Of a DNA stretch of 64,000 nt, positions 1 to 10,566 are shown one piece after another. The DNA is from Boletus sp. NGJ (taxonomy: Eukaryota > Basidiomycota > Agaricomycetes > Boletales > Boletaceae): the NCBI GenBank assembly GCA_019096195.1, contig JAGTXK010000095.1, positions 372,001 to 436,000 on the forward strand. The letters are read 5' to 3'. Every line of letters starts with the position of its first letter. The stretch's first letter is position 1. Both the position numbers and the translations under genes were made by a program. The notes beneath the pieces were generated by a model. The model was not told where the DNA came from. It saw nothing but the letters and a program-made list of their open reading frames with translations, and did no database searches.

Positions 1-718
1 CATTTTCATACAACTTTGCTACACTTTGTCAGTCCACTTTTGCTACCTTTTTTTGACTACACTTTTTCTACACTCTGCTATGCATTCTTACTACACTTTT
101 ACTACACTTTTTTACTACACTTTTCTTTGCTACCATAGTTACTAAGTAGAAGGGGGAAGATGACAGTGCTACCACTGCTACCCTTTTTTTCCTGATGGGC
201 CCCGGCCCCTGCCCCGCCTCCTCTCCTTCCACACTCATTGGCAGCACTAAGGTCGCGTTTCGCGCTCCTTAGACCGCCGCCCATAAGAGCATTGATTCAC
301 TTCCCCACATCCCTTTTTAGCTTTCTAGTCGTCTCTTTCAGGAATCTGCGCGTGAATTATCGCGCGCAGTTGTCGGTACTCCACCCTTGGCGCATCGTTC
401 ACAGGTCATGATCACATGCACATCCGGAGTCATCATTTTCTTTCCTTTTCCCCTGGAGGATTGCTGAACTTGTTCCCCTGCTTATTTCTCAACACTCGCA
501 CTGGCAACGCTCGAAAACGATCGATCACAACGCGACTAGGTATCATGCATCATACATCGGCAACTTCGCCCCTCCGTCTCTCCATACATTACTCTTTTTT
601 TCGTCATCTCTTCATTCCATGTCCATCGAATAAACCAAGGGAAGAAAATAAAAGAAAATTGTCTTGCAGAAGAAATGAATTTGAATTCGTCCTTCCACCC
701 ATCGTCCTCCAAGGCCGC
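1..718. other. Gene-free left edge with CTACACTTT-rich tract
   Basis: No convincing gene is seen. Bases 1-135 are an irregular array of the unit CTACACTTT(T), with at least six recognisable copies separated by T runs. An open frame at 416-823 (plus) has no recognisable domain and overlaps the 3' end of the hexosaminidase gene on the other strand, so it is not called. The stretch just below 719 should hold the 3' untranslated region of that gene. Confidence 0.5.
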
Positions 719-2953
719 TCAAGCGTACAGGTCGCACGCGTCCGGCCTCAGCGCACACCACTGGGGTTGCAACGGAATTGCCCTCACACCCCTCTGAACC
801 ATCCTGTACCTCACGTCCTATGAATTCATCGAGCGTCAGAATCGATATCGCATCACGGCAAAGAACGTACATGGAGACGCGGCAACGCCTCAGTCACGTT
901 AAGTGGTGCCCCCGTCGGCTGTTTTGCGCTCCAAAAGATCTCGGCTGAGGAGGCAGCGCGGGGCCAGACGATCGGGTCCAGATTTTGTGGTCCAGATTGT
1001 TCGGTCCAGAGCAGTTGTTCGCCTGCTCTCATTGTCAACGACCCAGCGGGCGCCTTTGACGGACATGAAGGGACGCACCTCCCGAGAACGAGCGAGTATT
1101 GGGACTCGGTCAAGTTGGCGAGCGGATCAAAGGTGTATGACTAGTGTGAGGATGAGCCCTGAGGTCTTGGTATGCGCAGGTGGCTGCCAAAAAAGCGCTC
1201 ACGTAGGACCACGTCTTGAATGGATCACACCAGCTGTTTCTATTATCATGGCACCAACGGCATCAGCCCCCTTCATTGCGCTCAGTACGCGGAGAACAAC
1301 ATACCCAGATGAGAAGTCGCCCAGCCACCCACCCGCGCCACAGTCCTTTTGGGAATAATAATCGGGAACAGAGGGCCCATCAGAAGAGAAGCACACGCAC
1401 TAGATAGAAATAGTTGGAAGGTGCATGAATGATGCGGTATCCCAAGTTAGCCACGGCAGCAGCGTCTTCGGACGAGATCCAGACCCTGAGACGGGTATTA
1501 AGTCCATGTTGCCAGTCGGATCAAGAGGACGTACATGATGATGGTCTCATTGGACAGAGTGAGGTTAAACATCAGCACCATCTCTTCCCAAACGACCGGT
1601 GTTTTTCCCTGCGCAATGAGTGCCCCGTGGGTGCTCTGCGTGAACGTGGCGAGGGCCTCGAGGAGGGTAGTGTTGGTCGCGTTGAGTTGTTGCTGTGTGA
1701 GGGTGTCGTTCACGTAGCATTTGGTGTTGAGCTCGTCGCCGCCGGTACCAAAGTAGGACGAGGAGAGGGTTGAGGCGATATCGCTGAGGAGAGAGGTGGT
1801 GAAGTTGACGACCTCGGGGAGGGCGAAGCGGAGTTGGCCAGCGGGGGGCTCGTTGGCGTAGGTTGACCAGGGGGACTCGTCAAAGCAGGCGACGTAGTCG
1901 GGGTAACTCGTGGCAATGATGGAAGTATGCCCCGGGGTATCGATTTCCTGAGGACCAACATCAGCTACCATCCTATCGTTATTCCCATCATACGCACCAT
2001 GAGGACGTCAATGCCACGCTACGAAACGCACGCAAAATGTGAGCAAAACAGGTCAAAGATGAGAACGAAAAGAGACGGACTGCAGCAGCATACTGAACGA
2101 TGTATTGCACGTCGCTCTCGCTGTAGGTCTCGTCGGCAGAGTAGGCACCGTTGGCAGCGAGCTCCGGGTACTGAGCGACCTCGAGGGGGAAACTCTGGCT
2201 GTCAGTGATGTGCCAATGGAAGGTGTTGATCTTGACCCAGCTCATCGCGTCGATCGTCCTCAGCAAGTCCTCGAGCGGAAAGCTACACGGGCGAGATCAC
2301 TTCACGTCCAAACGAGAAGTGAGAGGAAATACGAGGGGACGTACAAGTTGCGTGCGGTATCGAGCGCGAATCCACGGAAGGGCTACAGTACCGTGTCAGC
2401 ACACCAAACCAAATGACACGACACGACACGCACATAAGCAGGGGCATCCGTGATCGCGATCGGCGCCTCGAGCGTATACGTCTCACCCGAATAATAATAC
2501 CACAACTGGCCAAACGTCGTCAGACCACGGAAGAGACCCAACGTCGAATTGGCGGTCAGCGTCGCGGCAGATCCGTCGGCGGGAATGGTCAGGACGTATC
2601 CTTCGCTGCGCGTCCCGAGGGGCTTGACAGACTCGGACGCGATGCTGTCGGCCCACGCGCCGGAAGTGAGGGTGAGCTGGAGGCAGGGAGAGCGAGGGGG
2701 CGTTGGTGAGCGCGGCAGAGTCGTTGGCGCCGCGACCGACGACGAGACGGCCTAGCTTGTCGTTATGGAGGTAGTACTCGGCCCGTCCGACGGCATCGTA
2801 GAGATCCTGCGGGGCGTTGTTGATGGCGACGTCAATGGAGAAGTCACGACCGAGCAAGAGCGGGGTGGTGCCAGTGTCGAGCGCTGCAGGGATGGGCCAG
2901 AGGGCCCATACGACGGGGAGGAGAGAGAGAGCGAGTAACTTGAGACCAGCCAT
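719..2953 (-). CDS. Beta-hexosaminidase, glycoside hydrolase family 20, secreted
   Basis: Removes terminal N-acetylhexosamine from chitin oligomers or glycoproteins, so it probably acts in cell-wall turnover. The first exon begins MAGLKLLALSLLPVVWALW, a clear signal peptide. Family hallmarks follow in order: RGFALDTARNF (about 2330), SWVKINTFHWHITDSQSF (about 2230), GIDVLM/EIDTPGHTS across an intron (about 2000-1920), the catalytic pair in GTGGDELN (about 1740), YFYLDCGAGGW (about 1370) and EQLLWTEQSG (about 1030). The C-terminus is read after an intron as RLH/DVRYRM...QWCALRPDACDLYA and then a stop, the usual family ending. At least five short introns are needed. Near 2670-2690 the reading frame changes by one base without an obvious intron, next to a run of five G; this is either a missed intron or a sequence error. 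Domain and product are sure; exact exon ends are inferred. Confidence 0.92.
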
Positions 2954-3029
2954 GAGTGAATCATTATCGGTTAGAGTGGGCCTTTATGAGAATTTTGCAC
3001 AGTCATGTGTACGCCATTCTAATTACATA

Positions 3030-6000
3030 TCATCCGAACAATCGCCCAATACAATTGCCTGCCTCACACCGGCACTGCGCATAAACCGCATGCTCACGGG
3101 CCAGGGCCACATCTCCCCCTCCCTCCCTCGCCACTTCAATCTCTTCCCGCTTCTCCTATAGTCGATGTTAGCACTATTCTATATCACGACGTCTGCACTT
3201 ACATCGGTATCCCCATAGTAAGAGAAACAGAGTTCTTCCCAGGGCTCCACCTCCCGCGTCGTAAACACCGTCAGCAGCGGCTTATCGACATCCCCATCGC
3301 CGATATAGCACGCAAAGATTTTGCAGTTGGGGTCACAGCTGTGATTCTATCCCACGTTCAGCCATGCGCATCCCCACAGTCGACACAGTCGCACCACTCA
3401 CCAAAAACCGCGTAAACTGTCAACGTCCATCACAATCAGTCCCGACGTCACCTCGATGGACGTGCACTCACGTTTCCAGCATGATACGCATCAACAACGT
3501 AAAGGTTCTCCCAATCATCTGGGTACTCCATATCGAATTTCAGGTGGTGAAAATCGACCGAAAACAGATATGTCCGTCCATACATGTCATAATACCTGCC
3601 AAATGTCAATACACACGCGGGTCTATCGCTGACATCACACGTACCTGCCACGCGCTTCGCCTTCCTGTTCTGTCAACAGTTCCCCCGCATAGATACCAAT
3701 GTATGATCCCTTTGGTATTTTTTTGTTCCCAGCGAACACCCCTGTAACATACATGAGCCAAAAAATTGTACAGAATTTGAAACCGCTTCGTTACCCCAGC
3801 CCTTGTGGACAGTCTTGGCAATATGAACAGGCCACTTGCGCCCATTCTGTACCACCTGTCGGTATGATCACATGAGTCACATTTGTTCAAATACACATGA
3901 AAACACGCACCCGGTTGGGACAGTCCTCATCACAGGCACAGAACTGGTTGCACTCAAAGATGGGGCACTCGAGCCGCTGCAACAGACCCTTGTGGTCATA
4001 CATAAACGGCGATCCCGGCCACGTTGGCGGTATTATCTCCCTGTCAATGTACCATTGCACCCATTGAAGCTGTCTCCGCGCGCACGCACACTTGCCCGAC
4101 TTGGGATTACACCGCCCCACACACCCACAACTCTCCAACTTCTTCACGTCCGGCGGCGGCACACCCTCCCCATGCCATATCTCGTTCGTATAGTGGAACT
4201 CCCACGGGGGCGTCGCCTCCTCCCCGATCCCGTTGTCAAAGATCTCGATCGACGGCGCCAGTGGTTCGTCAGTCATAGCTTCCCGAATGTGTGCCTCGAA
4301 TATCTGTCGTGCCACGTCGGAATTACGAAATGAAGCCGGAAGGGTGTTCATGCTGTCTTGGAGTGAGTGGGGAATGTCTTTAGCGAGCCGGTATTCTGGC
4401 AGACGCTCCCGTTCTGCGGCGACATGCGACGCCCATGTGAGGATGCGGTACCCACAGATGGTACGCTCGGGAACGAGTACAGGGGGACGGAAATCCACCA
4501 GATCGGCAGAGGACGCTGCTCGCGAGATCGACCTCAATTTCGAACTACTGTGAGATGAACGTGAGCGTGATCGAGCAAGGACCAGCGACGTGCTGGATGC
4601 AGTTTTACTACTGGTAGTCGAAGAACCAGTGGCCGCAACCTCGGACTGTCCGACGTCAGCACGACAGTTGCCCGAACACGCTCGGCCCAAAAACCTACCT
4701 CTGATTCACACCCAGCGCGTACGGATAAAATTGCATTACACTCGTCCATCGAGTCCGCGTCGCCAACCGGACGACGTAGTTTGCGAGTTTGGTCGTGCAC
4801 AACGTGTTGGTCAGCGTCTTTCGACGTGGAAGAAAGCTCGACGGATGAAATGCTGTCGAGGTCTTCAGGGAGAAGGAGATCAGGCGTCGACACATCGGAC
4901 GAGATCCAGATAACATCGGCATCCTGTACGACGCGTTCCTCGGACGCAACCTCACGCATGCTCTGTAGGATATACACATGTGAGAGAATAACGACCCTAT
5001 GTCAGCGCGTTCACGTACCGCGATGGCATTCTCTGCCACGGCCAAGGGTTCCTCCAACGCAGTAGCACCAAGGTCCTCCAGAGGCTAATCACAACACATG
5101 TCAGTCCTATCCTTGTGCACACACGTTTTCACGTACCACATTCTCCTCTGTTTGGCTGGGAAGAGCAAGTACATCATCCAACACGGTCTGCGGGGCCGTC
5201 TCCTCTTCGTCACCTCTACTCATCGCGACATCCACAGGAGGACCATCGGCCACCACGTTCGTACGCACAAGCTATTCACACCATGTCTCAGCCCTGTCCT
5301 CGTTGTGGATGTGAAAAACGCCTCTACGTACCTCCATCTCTGTTTGGCTGGGACGGCCCGGTGCATCATCCAACACGAGTGTTGTCTGCTGGACTGTTTC
5401 CTCTCTATCACCCCCACTCGTCTCGAGATCCTCAGAGGTGCCATCAACCTAATCAAACCGCATACATCAGCATCTTCGTACCCAAAAGCAAGCACATCCA
5501 CTCACCACCATCGCGCCACCTGCCTCCCGCGTAGGTTTTTCCCCAAACGACGCTGCCGACTAACCAAAAAGTACCCCCCTCAGCAACACCAGACCAAGAA
5601 AAAAAAGAGCGTACGCGCGCATCGCACCTCGTCAATGACTTCCATCTCTCCAACCTTGTTCGCCTCGTCCACTGCGACCACCTCTGGCTCTTCTTGCGAT
5701 AAATGCACCGACGCGAGCTCCAACAACGCATCCGCCTCGTCCGCCTCGTCCTCGTCCTCGCCCTCGCCCTGTCGTCTCCGGTTCACCCACAGCCCCCTCA
5801 ATCAACACCACCCCGTCGTCCACGCGAGTCGCATCAACACGATCATCTCCTGTGTCAACATCCATCCCATTCGTATGGTCAACAAGAGGTCCACCCCCGC
5901 CAACGTCCGACACTGGAACTACGTCGGATATAACAGGCAACGCCACCGACGACGCCACCGACACCGACACCGATCCCGACTCTGAGAGCCTCGGCACTTG

Positions 6001-8798
6001 GGGTAGTTGCGGTTGCACGGGCGGCTCGACGTCAGGTCGTACGTCGTCGATCGCAGTCGCAGTCGTATCGCAGGGTCCATGGCTGTGCTCGCAACGCACG
6101 TCACAGACGTCTGCTTGAACGAGTCCCGCACGATATACGCCTCAAACGCCGTCGATGCCGACTCTCGTCTCCGATGTCGATACTCCCTCGCCTTGAGCCC
6201 TCTGCGAACCCAACAAGGACACACTTCCATCGGTGCGAGACCGTGGCGCGGTGGGAGAGACAGAGGTGTGGTCTGGATGGACAATCTCTCTGCCCTTGCC
6301 CTTGTCGTCGCTCCTTTTCCTTTTCGTGATCGTCGTGGCTGTGCTTGACGTTCCTATCCCAGCGACTGCGCAGGCGAAATGAACGCCCTGAACGGAACGA
6401 AAGAAACCTCCCGTCGCCTTGCGGTCTCCCCATTCGACGACGCACCCAATCCCGAGGCAGTCGTCGTCGTCGTCGTCGGGGTCGGCGTACTCGCCCCCTC
6501 CAACCACGAAACCAGTCGGTCATTCCCATCCGTCGATCTTGGCGCAGGCACCGCGACGGGCACAACGGGTACGTGAGTATCCCCGTCTTCGCAGGACGTA
6601 CGTGCAGGCGTGGACGTGGACGTAGACCCGTGCGCCGATCGACCAGGCTGACTCCCAGACACGTTCCGTCTCGCCAACAACATCCGAATATCATTCAAAC
6701 TCGGCGTTCGCCCAAGTGCCTTCGTCGATTGCGAACGCGAAGACGTCGGCGTCGGCGTCGAGGGTTGTGAAGGCGGTGCCTCCACCGGACCTTTGGCAGC
6801 GCTCTTTGGCAGCGCAGCCATAGACGCGGTGGGGTCCTCGCCGGCTGGATGACGCACGTGAGACGCAATGGAAGGTTCTACTGGGACGGACGCACCCATG
6901 GGATCGATCACGTTCCGTCCACGAGCAAGCTCGCCCTGCTCTCTAAACGCCTCCAGTCGTTCCCTCCGCACCTCGTTAAGTGCGTCGACCAGAGACATGG
7001 GCGCACTCGTGCGGGGTACACGCGACGGTGCGATGAACGGGCGACTCGACGAGCGAGCGAGGGGTTGTGTTGCCGGAAGTGGCTGGAGCGACGTCATTGC
7101 TTGGCTGGACGGCGGCGGCGATTGAGCAGACGCAGACACTGGTGGGCCGTCGGTTACGGTGGTGCTCGGCTCCACAATCGATGGTCGAGCCTGTGCTGTA
7201 GAAATCGAATTTTGCGAGTCTGGAACCATTGGTGGTACTTGAGGTAACGGCGTTGGCATTGGAACGGCCGCCTCAGGCACCGAAGCGGCAGCGTCGTCCT
7301 GCATATCAGTATCTGCATCCCGGCTCTGCACCTCACCAACTTCCACAGGCACAGGCGTAGGCGCGCCACCCGACGTACTTCTCTCCCCCATACTCACAAG
7401 CACCTTGGCAGACCGTCCCGCACCATTCAACGCTCTCGAAAAGAACGGGTTCTCTCTTGGCTCAGGCGGTGGCCGTTTAAACCGCACCCCCCTGTACGAC
7501 GAGATGTCTGGCATGACCAGGGTCCTCATGCGCCCAAGTGGCTGCGACGCGGCCAAACGCGGAATTTCAGATGACGGGGACAACGAGACCGACACTGACG
7601 ATGCCACATGCGCAAGCGTGGATGTCGGCGCAAGTTTCGCCAAGACAGGCTTGGGCGAAGACGAAACACGAAACGGCGCCGCATACCCAGCAGTCGGTGA
7701 CTCGCCGTCCGCCGTCCGCACCTCCCCGCCCGATGCCGGTCCCAATCTCGACTCCTGACTCCTGATCTCCCCACTCTCCGGTGTATCCGGGGTACGCATA
7801 GACAGCATTGGCGCCGTATCGTTCGGGTCCACCTCGCCTTCCTCCAAGCTTTGCATAGACACATCCCCATCGACGTTGGCATTGTCCCCGCTCCCAGATG
7901 TTGATGGACCATCGCGCGTCGATACTCCCAGGTCATTCGCAGCTCCACTCTCCGCTGTCCCCTTCACCCCATCTCCACCTCCTCCCAGAAGCGCACCCTC
8001 GCCTGTCCCTTGATCCATGTCCCCTCCCAGCTGATCCATGTTTACAAACGAATCAAATAACGCATCCTGCCCCGACACGTCCTCGCCTCCCTCTGGCACG
8101 CTCGCACTCGCACCCGCATTCGCAGCACACGACGAAATCACTACTGGCAGCGTCGCAAGTGAAGGCTCAACATCCCACCCTTCCAACGCACCACCTGAAT
8201 GGGCATCATCGCCGGTAGTGTCGAAATCGAGGTCGCGGAACGGATCGTCAAAATCATCCGGTGAGGGACCATAGGAAGACGAGGGAGGTGGTAGTTCGGC
8301 ATCTTGTTGTCGGGTATCTTGGGGTATTGAAGCTGGAGGCTCGGGTAACTGTGTAACAGTCGATGTAGGCGCAGATGCAGGAATGGGAGCTGGTGGTGGT
8401 GCTATTGCAGGTTTAGGTAGTGGTGGTGGCGCCCCCTGAGATGGACGATTCACACCCGACATTGAAGCCACCAGCTGTGCCACCCCAACACCCCTCTCAC
8501 CCAATTCCTCCTCCTCGCTGTCAGAAATCGAAATCACCTCCACATCCACAGGCGGTGGCACCCGCAACCGATTCACCCCCCTCCCCCCCTGCGTCCCACT
8601 CGGCCCGGTCTTCCGCCGCAGCGTTGGACGGATCGCCAACAACCGTCCGTCTTCCGAACCGCTCGTGATGATGATCGGATCGTCCTTGTTCGCCAGTGCG
8701 CTCGCTCGGGGACCAGTCGTGGCAGACGGGCGAGGATGACACGTCGAATCGCTCGAGTCGGTCAGCTCCACCATGTCCCCGCCGCGTCGTCTAGCCAT
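3030..8798 (-). CDS. SET-domain histone-lysine methyltransferase, Suv39/Clr4 class
   Basis: Predicted to methylate histone H3 lysine 9 and so act in heterochromatin. The C-terminal part is complete. A pre-SET domain carries the cysteine clusters CGCVGRC, GKCACA and FCACDEDCPN (about 4140-3930), followed by NGRKWPVHIAKT. The SET core has YLFSVDFHH, VVDAYHAGN, NHSCDPNC (3323-3346) and ELCFSYYGD. After an intron the post-SET reads CRCEAGNCIGRLFG and stops. No chromodomain is seen. Upstream, several short acidic exons (about 4700-6300) lead into an 800-residue exon (6354-8798) rich in Ser, Pro and Asp with no fold recognised; a KRKR cluster just after it may be a nuclear signal. Joining this long exon to the SET part is inferred from unbroken coding texture and splice signals, so two genes remain possible. 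Start chosen at the ATG giving MARRRGGDMVEL; an in-frame ATG lies upstream. Exons at 5137-5265 and 5331-5449 are duplicates of each other. Confidence 0.8.
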
Positions 8799-8917
8799 AT
8801 CAAGCGGCCGCGCGCGCATCATTTCTTCTTCGTAATTCGTGCGTATTGCTAAATGGAAAGTAAAAGTAGAGAAGGTGGTCAAGACAATGTATTGAACTGT
8901 GAACGAGAGAGGAGTCT

Positions 8918-10021
8918 CTACGACGACATACGTTTCCGCTTGCGTTTAATACGCGTCCATGGGGCCGATTCGTTCCTCGAGTTGTCTGTATGCACATGAG
9001 ATGGTACGCGTGATACACGAAGCATCCATACGAAAACCTGTCATCGACGAAAAAGAAAAAAAGAAAAAGAAAAAGACGCACTCGGGTTTTGCGCATCCTT
9101 GAGCAAGCTCGCCGTAGACACACGAATGTTCTTGACAGACGCCGTCTGCTTGCGCGCCGTCACCGGTGGCCCACGTCGCAAAGACCCCACCGCGTCTCGT
9201 CGTTCCCGCATGAGTTCCTGTTTCCTTGCCCTATCCCTATCCCTATCCCTCTCCCTCTCTCTCTCCCTATCTCGCGCAAAGACTTTTTGAACCGTATGTG
9301 AAAGTGTCTTGTTAAATTCCGACGACGAGCTAGACGTCCCACTATTCACCCTGCTCTCGACCCGAGACGCTCCCACACGGCCCGGCGCCAAACTCTGCAC
9401 CCCCATCTTTGCGCGAGTTCCCGACGGCTGCGCACGCGAGACGCCACCGTCAACGTCAGAGTCCACGGAGAAAAGTGAGGAACGTGGACCCAGGACGTCG
9501 TCGTTTGGAACGGGTGGTTCTGGAGGGGGTCGACGTCGAAGGCTGATGTTGTCGTCGTCTGGAACGGGTGGAGGGTCGCGAGGGACCGGCACGGTGTCCA
9601 CGTCCTTGAGCCTGGGCTCTATGCCCCGAGTAAGAGGTGGACTAGGCGAGTCGGGGGAGCTGTTGAACCCGCGTCCCGCGTCCTGGACCCCACTCGACGC
9701 CGGCGCCACGCCCAGATCCAACCGCGGCATCTTGTGTGGCTTGTCACGCACAGACACAGATTCTCCCCATGTCTCAGAGTCCGTCGCCGGTGCCTTGCGT
9801 TTCGAATTTGAGATAGGAGCCTGAACTGCATGCGCGTCGTCGTCGTCGTCTTCGTTGCCCGGCTCCAAGTCCAAGTCTACTGAATCCTCTTCCACGTCAA
9901 AGTCGCTGTAAATGTTGGAACGGACGCTCATGCGTGTCGACGGTGAGCTGCTCGATGCAGGTTCTGATGATCGAGAGAAAGGGAGGCGTGTGTAGTTAGT
10001 CATGTGTTTTTTTGGTGCCAC
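8918..10021 (-). CDS. Hypothetical protein with charged Arg-Glu/Arg-Asp repeat
   Basis: Not recognised. The main exon (10021-about 9087) encodes some 310 residues that are mostly low-complexity: Ser/Pro-rich stretches, an acidic block (EDDDDDAH), then a strongly charged RERERERDRDRDRAR segment that may form a helix or coiled coil, and a basic end. A GT...AG intron of about 90 bases can join it to a short last exon ending ESAPWTRIKRKRKRMSS, which looks like a nuclear localisation signal; another possible acceptor would instead end the protein at 8946. The first ATG gives MAPKKHMTNYTR; the ATG at 10003 (MTNYTR) is an equally good start. The same strand as the SET gene and only about 120 bases from its start. 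Confidence 0.6.
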
Positions 10022-10566
10022 ATACGGGTAAGGACAGCCCAGGTTGGACCTGGAGAGACACTCCGTTGTTCGCCGTACGCCATCCGTGAATATTTGTGTG
10101 GCAGTCGACGAAAGGGAGTAGAGGCGGTATAAAACGTAGTTGAATGACCCAAGCCTCGTTTACAGTGGCACCGAACTTATATAACTCAAGTTGGACCATA
10201 ATCGATCCTCGGCTCAATTTCCCAAGATAGAGGCCCTACTACTAGATCCATCGTGTCCAACGCCCGTACAAGTATACAAAGACCATAGGCAGACAATCGT
10301 CACGGAAAGACGCAAACGCTATACCGTTACAAACCTGGATACATCAAGGGTTATTCTATCTTTATTGTTTTTCTCGGTACTATGTTGTGTTGGGAATCTT
10401 CCGCGTGAAAGGCGTCAGTAAAGAATGAGAGAGGAAACGGAGCAGTCCGCGATCGAAATCGTCCATAGCATTCCTCGGGTAAAACCCGCAACACGCCACT
10501 TCTACTGCAAGTTGATTCCAGGTAGTCACGAGGAGATACGCATGCCATCCCTCCACACGTAGTGGA
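10022..10566. other. Intergenic region between hypothetical gene and chitin synthase
   Basis: No gene is supported here. It should contain the promoter and leader of the hypothetical gene to the left and the 3' untranslated region of the chitin synthase to the right. Short open frames on both strands show no recognisable domain. Confidence 0.5.

Noticed and set aside
416-823. 135-codon open frame on the plus strand
   Set aside because: No domain, and it overlaps the 3' end of the hexosaminidase gene on the other strand.
5098-5985. 295-codon open frame on the plus strand
   Set aside because: It is antisense to the SET-gene exons, rich in His, Ser and Arg from the reverse of acidic codons, and shows no domain.
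3030-8798. Chromodomain expected of a Clr4/Suv39 protein
   Set aside because: No aromatic-cage chromodomain pattern could be read in any exon, so it is not claimed.
9229-9275. Telomere-like CCCTAT repeat
   Set aside because: The unit is not the fungal telomere unit CCCTAA, the tract is short and internal, and it is coding on the minus strand.
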